From: Pseudomonadota bacterium
GTDB taxonomy: Bacteria; Pseudomonadota; Gammaproteobacteria; Steroidobacterales; Steroidobacteraceae
Direction of reading: 5' to 3'
Assembly: GCA_021850555.1 (NCBI GenBank)
Contig: JAJZLX010000391.1
Coordinates: 1-11,498 of the forward strand
DNA: 11,498 nucleotides
Of the stretch, positions 1 through 5,828 are shown piece after piece; positions within the stretch are counted from its first letter, which is position 1, and every line of letters begins with the position of its first letter. The notes under the pieces are model-generated. The model saw only the letters and a list, made by a program, of their open reading frames with translations. It did no database searches and was not told the origin of the DNA. Made by a program: the position numbers and the translations under genes.

Positions 1-7
1 CCCCCTG

Positions 8-31
8 TGCCAATGTGACCTGGAACACCTG
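8..31 (+). repeat. Left terminal inverted repeat of the IS3 element
   Basis: Compared with the reverse complement of 1593-1615, it shares TG, CAATG, TGGAAC and CCTG blocks, about 17 of 24 positions with one single-base gap. Conserved outer and inner blocks around a variable middle are usual for transposase-binding ends. Confidence 0.75.
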
Positions 32-66
32 CCTTCTGGAATTTACAGTCCAAGGTAGTATCACTC

Positions 67-549
67 ATGGCAGCAGTACTGGATTCTTCGATGAACCGCG
101 ATCCATCCGCTTTGACCCCGGGCATCCCGGAAGGAGCCCAGAGGGCGAGTGAAGGGATGCCCGGGCCGGCGGCGCGGCCGGACCCGGAAGTCGTGGCGGT
201 CGCTCGACGGCGCAAGTTCTCCGCTGGCGAGAAGCGCGCGCTCCTGGCCGAGGCGGACCGCTGCAAGGCGGTCGGCACGCTGGGGGCGTTCCTGCGCAGC
301 AAACGCATCTATTCCTCGATGCTCTCGAGCTGGCGTAAGCAGGTGGAGGCAGCCGATCGGGCGGCGCTGGCCCCGAAGAAGCGTGGGCCGAAGCCCGACC
401 CCTCCGCCCGGCAGATCGAGCAGCTCAATCGCGAGAACGCCCGCCTGCGGCGCAAGCTCGATCGTGCGGAACTGATCATCGAGGCCCAAAAAAAACTGTG
501 CGTGGCGCTGGGGCTGCCGACGGCGGACGAGACGAGCGAGAACGAGTGA
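67..549 (+). CDS. IS3-family transposase OrfA (DNA-binding subunit)
   Basis: This 160-residue protein should bind the IS ends as the first part of the IS3 transposase. Residues about 46-95 (from RRRKFSAGEKRALL on) form the helix-turn-helix typical of IS3/IS911 OrfA. Residues about 114-145 (QIEQLNRENARLRRKL onward) have leucine-type heptads, a likely coiled coil for multimerisation. A low-complexity, proline-rich N-terminus precedes the fold, so a later start is possible: the ATG at 157 follows GAAGG closely. The ATG at 67 was kept because it lies just inside the left repeat. The stop overlaps the orfB start in TGATG. An A8 run near the 3' end allows a -1 shift into orfB, which would give an OrfAB fusion. 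The family is clear; the start is less certain. Confidence 0.85.
   Translation: MAAVLDSSMNRDPSALTPGIPEGAQRASEGMPGPAARPDPEVVAVARRRKFSAGEKRALLAEADRCKAVGTLGAFLRSKRIYSSMLSSWRKQVEAADRAALAPKKRGPKPDPSARQIEQLNRENARLRRKLDRAELIIEAQKKLCVALGLPTADETSENE
488..495 (+). promoter_or_regulatory. A8 slippery site for -1 frameshifting, orfA to orfB
   Basis: Eight A residues lie near the orfA 3' end. In the orfA frame the heptamer at 489-495 reads A AAA AAA, the standard shape for tandem tRNA slippage. OrfB is in the -1 frame and is open from upstream of this site, so slippage would join the two proteins as IS3-family elements usually do. That this site is used is inferred. A downstream stimulatory structure was not modelled. 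Confidence 0.7.
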
Positions 550-1589
550 TGCGCTCGGTCAGCGATCTTGCCGTGCATGTCGGGCTGACAGCCGCCTGCC
601 GGGCATTTGGGCTGAACCGTGGGCTCGTGTATCGCGATCGCGCCCGGCATCGCGCCATCGGCCCGCGGTGTGCGCCGCGGGCACGGCCACGGCCGCCGTT
701 GGCTCTCTCGAGCGCCGAGCAGGAGTTGCTGCTTTCGCTGCTCAACAGCGAGCGCTTCGCCGATGTGGCCCCGCCCACGGTCTATGCCACGTTGCTCGAT
801 GAAGGCCGGTATCACGGCTCGATCCGCACGATGTACCGGGTCCTGGCAGCCCACAATCAGGGCGGGGAGCGGCGTCATCAGCGCCTGCACCCCGTCTACG
901 CCAAGCCCGAGCTGCTTGCCGTACGACCCAATGAAGTGTGGAGTTGGGATATAACCAAATTGAGGGGCCCAGCCAAGTGGGTGCACTTCCACTTATACGT
1001 GATCCTCGACATCTTCAGCCGCTACGTCGTCGGATGGATGCTCGCGCAGCGCGAATCCGCCGAGCTCGCCGAGCAGCTGATCGCCGAGACCGTGCAGAAG
1101 GAAAATATCGAGCCCGGGACCTTGACGTTGCATGCCGACCGCGGCACCAGCATGCGCTCGAAGCCCGTGGCCGCGCTGCTGATCGATCTGGAAGTTGCCA
1201 AGACCCACAGCCGCCCGCACGTCTCAGACGACAATCCGTACTCCGAGGCGCAGTTCAAGACCCTGAAATACCGGCCCGACTTCCCCGAGCGGTTCGGCTC
1301 GATCGAGGATGCTCGTGCTCACTGCCAGCAGTTCTTCCGCTGGTATAACCACGAACATCGCCATGGCGGTATCGGCTTGATGGCCCCGGCCGCCGTGCAT
1401 CATGGCACCGCTGCAGCGATCCGCGCACAACGCTCCTGCACGCTCAATGCCGCCTTCGCTGCCCACCCTCTGCGCTTCAAGGGCATCGCCCCACAGCCCC
1501 CGGAACTGCCCACCGCAGCCTGGATCAATCCACCGAAAAAGGAGATGACCCCGCCGCCAACCACACCCGTTTGCTCGCTAATCTCATGA
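549..1589 (+). CDS. IS3-family transposase OrfB (DDE catalytic subunit)
   Basis: This is the catalytic domain of the IS3 transposase, 346 residues from the ATG at 549. It has the integrase-like (rve) fold with the acidic triad visible: D134 in WSWDITK, D197 in LHADRG and E233 in PYSEAQFKTLKY. The D-to-E gap is 35 residues, the family hallmark. An N-terminal HTH_21-like segment precedes the core. The ATG overlaps the orfA stop in TGATG, allowing coupled reinitiation, and the frame is also open upstream to the A8 site for an OrfAB fusion. The C-terminal tail after about residue 290 is proline-rich and longer than in many relatives. The stop sits inside an ATGA that starts another frame running through the right IS end into a LuxR remnant. 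The protein looks intact. Confidence 0.9.
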   Translation: MRSVSDLAVHVGLTAACRAFGLNRGLVYRDRARHRAIGPRCAPRARPRPPLALSSAEQELLLSLLNSERFADVAPPTVYATLLDEGRYHGSIRTMYRVLAAHNQGGERRHQRLHPVYAKPELLAVRPNEVWSWDITKLRGPAKWVHFHLYVILDIFSRYVVGWMLAQRESAELAEQLIAETVQKENIEPGTLTLHADRGTSMRSKPVAALLIDLEVAKTHSRPHVSDDNPYSEAQFKTLKYRPDFPERFGSIEDARAHCQQFFRWYNHEHRHGGIGLMAPAAVHHGTAAAIRAQRSCTLNAAFAAHPLRFKGIAPQPPELPTAAWINPPKKEMTPPPTTPVCSLIS

Positions 1590-1592
1590 CAC

Positions 1593-1615
1593 CAGGCGTT
1601 CCAAAATCATTGACA
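1593..1615 (-). repeat. Right terminal inverted repeat of the IS3 element
   Basis: The reverse complement starts TGTCAATG and carries TGGAACGCCTG, matching the left end apart from a variable central stretch and a one-base gap. It begins 4 bp after the orfB stop, so the coding region nearly reaches the tip. Confidence 0.75.
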
Positions 1616-2062
1616 CGTTCCGTTGCCGGGGCGGCGCAGACATCCGCCAATCAGGGTCGGAAGTCAGGCGGTACTGTACGGATCTCAAGGCCCTACGGCC
1701 GGGATCCTCTAGAAGTCCTCGTTTCTCCGCTTCCATCCTGCCAGGATAAATGGATCCTCAGGCAATTCCCGGCTGCCGCCATTTTCGTCACTGACCGTTC
1801 ACGGGTTACAGTCGACGTTGACTCCGTACTGACTCGCCTTCACGGACTGACTGCCATGGAGGCGAAAGTGGGGGTCGGCGTCTCCAGGGGGCTATCCGGG
1901 AAGGAAATCTGTCGCGAGCTCAATATCAGCTACAACACTCTGAAAACTCATCTGAAGCACATCTACGCGAAGACGCATACGAGGCACCAGACCGACCTCG
2001 TCCGAATCCTTGCCGCAGGACTGCACATCACCGGCATCGACGACGAAGGTGGGCCTGCATGA
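1616..2062 (+). pseudogene. LuxR-family regulator, 3' remnant with HTH domain
   Basis: The 148 codons left after the IS end encode the end of a LuxR/GerE-type transcription regulator. The middle part (VRISRPYGRDPLEVLVSPLP) resembles the segment before the HTH in long LuxR proteins with an N-terminal sensor region. The HTH follows at codons about 78-140, with LTAMEAKVGVGVSRGLSGKE, the recognition-helix region ISYNTLKTHLKHIYAKT, and RHQTDLVRIL. The 5' part, probably more than half the gene, is missing where the IS3 element ends. In frame with the remnant, an ATG at 1586 overlaps the orfB stop (ATGA) and adds ten IS-encoded codons. A 158-residue protein carrying the HTH could therefore still be made. 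Without its sensor half it may bind DNA constitutively, or be inert. The family call is firm; expression is inferred. Confidence 0.75.
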
Positions 2063-2093
2063 GCGTAACAACCGGGAGCGCTGTCGATCCGTT

Positions 2094-2225
2094 TTACACA
2101 CCGAGAAAATTGGCTGGCATCCAGACGGAAGGCGGCAACTCAAGGTGCGGAAAGTGCCCGGCGTCGACGATCTCCACGCTCGCGGAAGGCCAAAGCGCCT
2201 TCCATGCCGGGATATCGCTCTCATC
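2094..2225 (-). pseudogene. Alpha/beta-hydrolase C-terminal remnant
   Basis: Forty-three codons and a stop remain of a gene on the minus strand, cut at the IS66 left end. The residues VEIVDAGHFPHLELPPSVW match the end of alpha/beta-hydrolase-fold enzymes, where the GH histidine (codon 24) is the catalytic base. DESDIPAW at the cut resembles the region around the catalytic acid. The nucleophile half is absent, and I do not find it on the far side of the IS66 element at 5754, so more than a simple insertion occurred here. It converges on the LuxR remnant with 31 bp between them. The substrate cannot be judged from this piece. Confidence 0.55.
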
Positions 2226-2248
2226 GTGTGCTTCCGGTGAGGATGCGT
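2226..2248 (+). repeat. Left terminal inverted repeat of the IS66 element (DUF4338 end)
   Basis: Starts GTGTGCTTCCGG and ends GGATGCGT. It matches the reverse complement of 5731-5753 at 20 of 23 positions. One further outer base, C, is shared by all three ends in the window, so the tip could lie one base further out. Confidence 0.8.
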
Positions 2249-2306
2249 AATGCTGCGTGACCTGCGCCGGCCCTGGGGTCGGCGGACGGGGTAATCGCGC
2301 GGGGGC

Positions 2307-2335
2307 TTGCGTTCCATTTCGACTTTCGCTATCGT
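2307..2335 (+). promoter_or_regulatory. Candidate sigma-70-type promoter for the DUF4338-tnpC operon
   Basis: TTGCGT (2307-2312) and TATCGT (2330-2335) are separated by exactly 17 bp and lie just before the ATG at 2344. A start site about seven bases after the -10 box would fall at or next to that ATG, and no Shine-Dalgarno sequence is visible. The first gene may therefore be read from a leaderless or near-leaderless message. The boxes are a fair, not strong, match, and the assignment is by eye. Confidence 0.4.
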
Positions 2336-2343
2336 TCCCGGTC

Positions 2344-3216
2344 ATGGAGACCGTGCTTACGTTTCGCGGCCGAGCGGTCACTGCGGCCGAGGTCGGTGTC
2401 ATTCGCGAGCTGATCGCCGCCCACCCCGGGGAGAGCCGGCGGCGGCTCTCCCAGCGGCTGTGCGCGGCATGGGACTGGCGACAGGTGAACGGAGCGCCGC
2501 GGGACATGGTGGCCCGGGGGTTGATGCTGGCGCTGTCCCGTGCGGGGCACATCGAGCTGCCGGCGGTGAAGTGGCGACCGCCGAACCCATTGGCCGTACG
2601 GGCGCGACCGGGGTCGATCGAGGTCGAGCGCACGCCGGTTTCGGGGAAGCTGCGCGAGCTGGGGGACTTGGTGTTCCGGCAGGTGCGTCGCACGGGCGAG
2701 GAGCGCCGCTTCAATGGCCTGCTCGAGCAGCATCATTACCTCGGCTACAGTCAGCCGGTCGGCGAGCAGCTGAAGTTCATGGTGTACGCCGGGGAGCGGC
2801 CGGTGGCGCTGTTTGCCTGGAGCTCGGCGGCGCGGCACCTCTCGCCACGCGACCGCTACCTCGGGTGGAGCCCGGCGTTGCGGCAGCGCAACATCCGCTT
2901 CCTCGCCTACAACACCCGCTATCTGATCCTGCCGTGGGTGCAGGTGCCGCACTTGGCCTCACACCTGCTCTCGAGGATGACGCGGATGCTCTCTGGCGAG
3001 TGGGAGAAGGTGTATGGCCACCCGGTGTACTTTGCCGAGACGTTTGTCGACACCACGCGCCATCGGGGGACGTGCTACCGGGCGGCGAACTGGGTGATGC
3101 TGGGGCGCACCCAGGGGCGGGGCAAGGATGATCTGACGCATCGGCCGAACCGGACGTTGAAGGACGTGTTGGGCCTGTCGCTGGTCAGTGATTTTCGCGA
3201 GCGGCTGTGCTCATGA
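2344..3216 (+). CDS. DUF4338 (DruA-like) protein encoded within an IS66 element
   Basis: This 290-residue protein belongs to the DUF4338 family, named after DruA of the Druantia anti-phage system. Residues about 15-75 look like a winged helix-turn-helix (RRRLSQRLCAAWDW, then helices ending GHIELP). The DUF4338 core spans about 95-285, with HHYLGY at 130-135, a strand-rich LKFMVYAGERPVALFAWSSA segment at 143-162, AETFVD at 231-236 and GTCYRAANW at 242-250. No DruE-type helicase or other Druantia gene is present. The gene lies inside the IS repeats and its stop overlaps the tnpC start (ATGA), so it is translated with the transposase. A role in transposition, for example DNA binding or processing, is therefore more likely than defence. 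The biochemical activity of the family is not something I can state. The frame is open upstream to a GTG at 2257, but the ATG at 2344 follows the promoter-like boxes and fits the fold. Confidence 0.8.
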   Translation: METVLTFRGRAVTAAEVGVIRELIAAHPGESRRRLSQRLCAAWDWRQVNGAPRDMVARGLMLALSRAGHIELPAVKWRPPNPLAVRARPGSIEVERTPVSGKLRELGDLVFRQVRRTGEERRFNGLLEQHHYLGYSQPVGEQLKFMVYAGERPVALFAWSSAARHLSPRDRYLGWSPALRQRNIRFLAYNTRYLILPWVQVPHLASHLLSRMTRMLSGEWEKVYGHPVYFAETFVDTTRHRGTCYRAANWVMLGRTQGRGKDDLTHRPNRTLKDVLGLSLVSDFRERLCS

Positions 3217-4856
3217 GCGGCAAGCACAAGCGCCATCGGCGCCGCAAGCCGCCGCAGCTGAAGGTCTCGCAGGAAGAGTTGACGGCGATCGTGACCAAGG
3301 CCGAGACGGCCTTGAGCGCCGAGGAAAGCGGCAAGCTCAAAGCGGCGGTCGCGCTGATTGGGTTTTTGCGCACCGAGATCGATGCGAAGACGCTCTCGGT
3401 GGAGCGATTCCAGCGGATGATCTTTGGGGCGGCGACGGAGAAGACCGAGGCGGTACTGGGCGAGGCACAGGGGCAGCTCCCACCTGACACCACGGGCGAG
3501 AGAGCACGCGAGGACCGGCCCCCACGAGCCGGCCATGGCCGCAACGGCGCCTCGGTGTACACCGGGGCGAGGCGGGTGAAGATCACGCACCCGAGCCTCT
3601 CGGGTGGGGATGCCTGCCCGGGGTGCAGCCAGGGCAAGGTGTATCCGTGCGCCGAGGCGGCGCAGGCGGTACGGATCGAGGCGATGGCGCCGCTCTCGGC
3701 CACCGTGTACGAGCGTGACCGGCTGCGCTGCAATCTGTGCGGAGAGGTCTATACCGCCCCGGCACCCGTGGGGGTGGGCGAGGACAAGTACGACGAGACG
3801 GTCCCGGCCATGATCGGGATGCTGAAGTACGGCGCAGGGTTGCCTTTCAACCGCATCGAGCGGCTGCAGGGCGGGATGGGGGTGCCGCTGCCGGCGGCGA
3901 CCCAATGGGACTTGGTGAAGACGGGCGCTGAGAAGTACGTCCCGGTGCACGAGGAGTTCATCCGCCAAGCCGCCCAGGACGCGCTCGTGCACAACGACGA
4001 CACGACGATGAAGATCCTGCATCTCACGCGTGAGCAGCGCGCGGCGGCCCTTGGGAATGACGCCGAGGAGAGCCGCACGGGCGTGTTCACCTCCGGGATC
4101 GTCGCGGTCGGCGGTGGCAGGAAGATCGTGCTGTTTTTCACCGGGGTGAGACATGCCGGAGAGAACCTCGATCAGGTTCTGAAGCGCCGCTCGGCCGAGC
4201 TGCCGCCGCCGATCCACATGTGCGACGGCCTGGCGGCGAACGAGCCGAAGGAGTTTGAGACGCTGCTCGCCCGATGCCTCGCGCACTCGAGACGCCGCTA
4301 CGTGGAGCTCGCCGAGAGCTTCCCCGATGAGGTGCGCTTCGTGCTCGAGACGCTGCGGGAGGTGTACCGGATCGATGCCGATGCCCGCAAACAGGGACTC
4401 TCCCCCGAGGAGCGGCGGCTGCTGCACCAGAAACAAAGCGGGCCGTTGATGGAGCGGCTCGGCGAGTGGATGCAGGCGCAGTTTGCCGAGCGGCGCGTCG
4501 AGCCGAACTCCACCCTCGGGGAAGCGATCCAGTACATGACCAAGCACTGGAGTGCGTTGACGCTGTTTTTGCGCGTGGCAGGCGCGCCGCTCGACAACAA
4601 CGTGTGCGAGCGGGTGCTCAAAAAGGCGATCCTGCATCGAAAGAACAGTCTGTTCTACAAGACCCTGAACGGTGCGCGGGTCGGGGACATCTTCATGAGC
4701 CTGATCCACACCGCCGAGCTCGCAGGCGTCGATGTGTTCGATTACCTGGTGGCCCTACAGCGCCATGCGCGCGAAGCGGCCGAGCAGCCCGGGCAGTGGA
4801 TGCCGTGGAATTACCAGAAGGCCCTGGCGAGCCTCTCGCGAGGCCCGCCAGCGTAG
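3213..4856 (+). CDS. tnpC: IS66-family transposase TnpC
   Basis: This is the DDE transposase of the IS66 element, 547 residues. After a basic N-terminus (KHKRHRRRKPPQ), residues about 45-75 carry the leucine-rich segment with FQRMIFGAATEKTE that precedes the IS66 zinc ribbon. The zinc ligands are visible as CPGC (135-138) and CNLC (173-176). The catalytic core follows with D262 in VHNDDTTMKIL, D338 in HMCDGLAA and E466 in DNNVCERVLKKAILHRKNS, the usual NxxER...RKN context. The C-terminal IS66 domain ends near WMPWNY. The ATG at 3213 overlaps the DUF4338 stop in ATGA, pointing to translational coupling. Four bases separate its stop from the tnpB stop on the other strand. Length and motifs indicate an intact enzyme. 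A diverged piece of a related tnpC lies at 8797-9029. Confidence 0.93.
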   Translation: MSGKHKRHRRRKPPQLKVSQEELTAIVTKAETALSAEESGKLKAAVALIGFLRTEIDAKTLSVERFQRMIFGAATEKTEAVLGEAQGQLPPDTTGERAREDRPPRAGHGRNGASVYTGARRVKITHPSLSGGDACPGCSQGKVYPCAEAAQAVRIEAMAPLSATVYERDRLRCNLCGEVYTAPAPVGVGEDKYDETVPAMIGMLKYGAGLPFNRIERLQGGMGVPLPAATQWDLVKTGAEKYVPVHEEFIRQAAQDALVHNDDTTMKILHLTREQRAAALGNDAEESRTGVFTSGIVAVGGGRKIVLFFTGVRHAGENLDQVLKRRSAELPPPIHMCDGLAANEPKEFETLLARCLAHSRRRYVELAESFPDEVRFVLETLREVYRIDADARKQGLSPEERRLLHQKQSGPLMERLGEWMQAQFAERRVEPNSTLGEAIQYMTKHWSALTLFLRVAGAPLDNNVCERVLKKAILHRKNSLFYKTLNGARVGDIFMSLIHTAELAGVDVFDYLVALQRHAREAAEQPGQWMPWNYQKALASLSRGPPA

Positions 4857-4860
4857 CCGA

Positions 4861-5247
4861 TCAGGCTCGAGGGGCCTCTCTCCCGGGAGCATCGAACCCG
4901 ATGCGACGCCACATCGGCGCCGCCTGGGCGCGCTGCGGGTCGCCTCCCCAGATCAGCGCGGTGAACTCGTGCGCCGCAAGGCGCCGGCTCGGCGCATCGG
5001 TTGCCGCCGGCCAGTACCGGAAACGCCCCGCCGACATACGCTTCGTCGCCAGCCAAAAGCCCTGGCCATCGTAAACCAGGAGTTTTATAGCCTTCGCCGA
5101 GCGCGACCGGAACACAAAGACCGTGCCCGAAAGTGGGTCGGCCAACAGCACGGCACGGCATGCCTGACTCAACCCGTCGATCCCCCTGCGGAAATCCACC
5201 GGCTCGATCGCCACCAGCACCCGCATCTGCGGAGTGATCTGGATCAC
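4861..5247 (-). CDS. tnpB: IS66-family accessory protein TnpB
   Basis: This 128-residue protein is the IS66 Orf2 protein needed for transposition alongside TnpC. The signature is clear: VRVLVAIEPVDFRRGIDGL-like start (here MRVLVAIEPVDFRRGIDGLS), then GTVFVFRSRSAKAIKLLVYD and GFWLATKRMSAGRFRYWP. I chose the GTG at 5247 because it overlaps the tnpA stop in GTGA, has GGGGA upstream, and gives the family's normal length with start MIQITPQ. The frame is open ten codons further to a GTG at 5274. It forms an operon with tnpA on the minus strand, facing tnpC. The family's molecular role is not settled. Nothing suggests damage. Confidence 0.9.
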   Translation of the reverse strand: MIQITPQMRVLVAIEPVDFRRGIDGLSQACRAVLLADPLSGTVFVFRSRSAKAIKLLVYDGQGFWLATKRMSAGRFRYWPAATDAPSRRLAAHEFTALIWGGDPQRAQAAPMWRRIGFDAPGREAPRA

Positions 5248-5666
5248 GGCTGCGTTCCCCAGCCCTCGCGACACAACTCGAGCACCATCTCCTTGGCGGC
5301 CCCCGGGTCCATCTCGAGCTCAAGATGCTGCCCGGCAGGGCCCGCAAGGCGCAGCCGGCACACCGCGCCGGCACGCGGCAACGCCGGGGTCAGATCGAGG
5401 AACTTCATCGCCCCTGCGCGGCGTCGCTGGTCGTCCCCGGACGGCGGCGCGGCCACCGGCCCACCGCTGGCGCGCTTGAGCTTGTTGTACTCAAGGCCCA
5501 GTGCTCGTGCCGTCCGATACACCCCATGCTGCCGCGCCAGCCTCCCTGCCGCCGCCCACACCCACCCCGGCAGCGCCTTACCGCGACTGCCTCCCCGCCG
5601 ATACTCATCCAGCCGCCGCCGGAGCCGGCTCAAATCCGCCGGCTGATCGCTCTCGGTTCTGCTCAT
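5244..5666 (-). CDS. tnpA: IS66-family accessory protein TnpA (Orf1-like)
   Basis: This 140-residue protein occupies the tnpA position of the element. Its N-terminal half is helical and basic (DLSRLRRRLDEYRRGG, then WVWAAAGRLARQHGVYRTAR with ALGLEYNKLKR), resembling the HTH region of IS66 Orf1 proteins. The C-terminal half (AGAMKFLDLTPAL, CRLRLAGPAGQHLELEMDPG) is strand-rich, as in IS66 accessory proteins annotated TnpA. A good ribosome site, GGGAG, precedes the ATG by about five bases. Its stop overlaps the tnpB start (GTGA). Between the ATG and the element tip are 87 bp that include the terminal repeat and a short CGCCC/GGGCG hairpin. The protein probably binds DNA; this is inferred from the family and the HTH-like segment. 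The first 12 codons recur, identical, at 11461. Confidence 0.8.
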   Translation of the reverse strand: MSRTESDQPADLSRLRRRLDEYRRGGSRGKALPGWVWAAAGRLARQHGVYRTARALGLEYNKLKRASGGPVAAPPSGDDQRRRAGAMKFLDLTPALPRAGAVCRLRLAGPAGQHLELEMDPGAAKEMVLELCREGWGTQP

Positions 5667-5753
5667 GCGTCGCTCCCATCGCCCGGAATGGGCGTGCTCG
5701 CAACGCTACCGACCTCCACCGTCGCCGGTCACGCATCCTTGCCGGAAGGACAC
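5629..5753 (-). repeat. 125-bp IS66 terminal segment, identical inverted copy at 11374-11498
   Basis: Read on the minus strand, this segment is identical base for base to 11374-11498, the last base of the window. It holds the right terminal repeat (5731-5753), the tnpA leader with ribosome site and the first tnpA codons. Identity stops exactly at the terminal repeat in both places, which marks the element end. The match is cut only by the window edge, so the true repeat is probably the whole element. Confidence 0.95.
5731..5753 (-). repeat. Right terminal inverted repeat of the IS66 element (tnpA end)
   Basis: The reverse complement starts GTGTCCTTCCGG and ends GGATGCGT, differing from the left end at three positions. 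A CCTT/AAGG mirror around CCGGC gives a small internal hairpin at the tip. Confidence 0.85.
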
Positions 5754-5774
5754 GTTTCTCTGAGTGCTTCATCA

Positions 5775-5802
5775 GTACCCCGAATGTAACCATTCCGGGT
5801 AC
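5775..5802. promoter_or_regulatory. 28-bp interrupted palindrome, possible operator
   Basis: Two 11-base arms, GTACCCCGAAT and ATTCCGGGTAC, pair with one mismatch around a 6-base spacer. No T run follows, so it does not look like an intrinsic terminator. The size suits a site for a dimeric regulator, or an old mobile-element end. It stands 22 bp outside the IS66 end and is in no convincing gene. Confidence 0.35.
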
Positions 5803-5828
5803 TTGGACCGCAAGCAGCCAAACAAGTG

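Larger units (their letters stand above)
8..1615 (+). mobile_element. Complete IS3-family insertion sequence
   Basis: The element is bounded by imperfect inverted repeats that both begin TG, as IS3-family ends usually do. Inside are the two overlapping reading frames expected for the family: a small DNA-binding OrfA and a DDE transposase OrfB in the -1 frame. The left end starts TGCCAATG and the right end finishes CATTGACA. Only seven bases of left flank are in the window, and they do not match the bases after 1615, so no target duplication can be shown. The element sits directly against a LuxR-type gene that lacks its 5' part, so it probably interrupted that gene. The exact outer base is uncertain by one or two positions. 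The subgroup within IS3 was not determined. Confidence 0.85.
2226..5753. mobile_element. IS66-like element with DUF4338 gene and two convergent operons
   Basis: A 3.5-kb unit bounded by 23-bp inverted repeats that match at 20 positions. Plus-strand DUF4338 and tnpC meet minus-strand tnpA and tnpB tail to tail, with four bases between the stops. Canonical IS66 elements carry tnpA, tnpB and tnpC in one direction, so this layout and the extra gene are unusual. The ends read GTGT and not the GTAA common in IS66. An identical 125-bp tnpA end recurs at 11374-11498, where it abuts unrelated sequence. This independently fixes the right boundary and shows the unit is mobile. IS66 elements usually make 8-bp target duplications; CTCTCATC on the left and GTTTCTCT on the right do not match, so this copy has probably been rearranged since insertion. 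Confidence 0.85.

Noticed and set aside
2344..3216. A Druantia anti-phage defence system.
   Set aside because: Only a DruA-like protein is present. There is no large helicase (DruE) or other Druantia gene, and the gene sits inside IS66 terminal repeats coupled to tnpC.
3075..4709. A 544-codon open frame on the minus strand.
   Set aside because: It lies opposite tnpC, which has all catalytic and zinc motifs. The minus-strand product has no recognisable domain; GC-rich codons often leave the opposite strand open.
4850..4866. A shared terminator between tnpC and tnpB.
   Set aside because: Only four bases separate the two stop codons and no hairpin with a T run is visible there.
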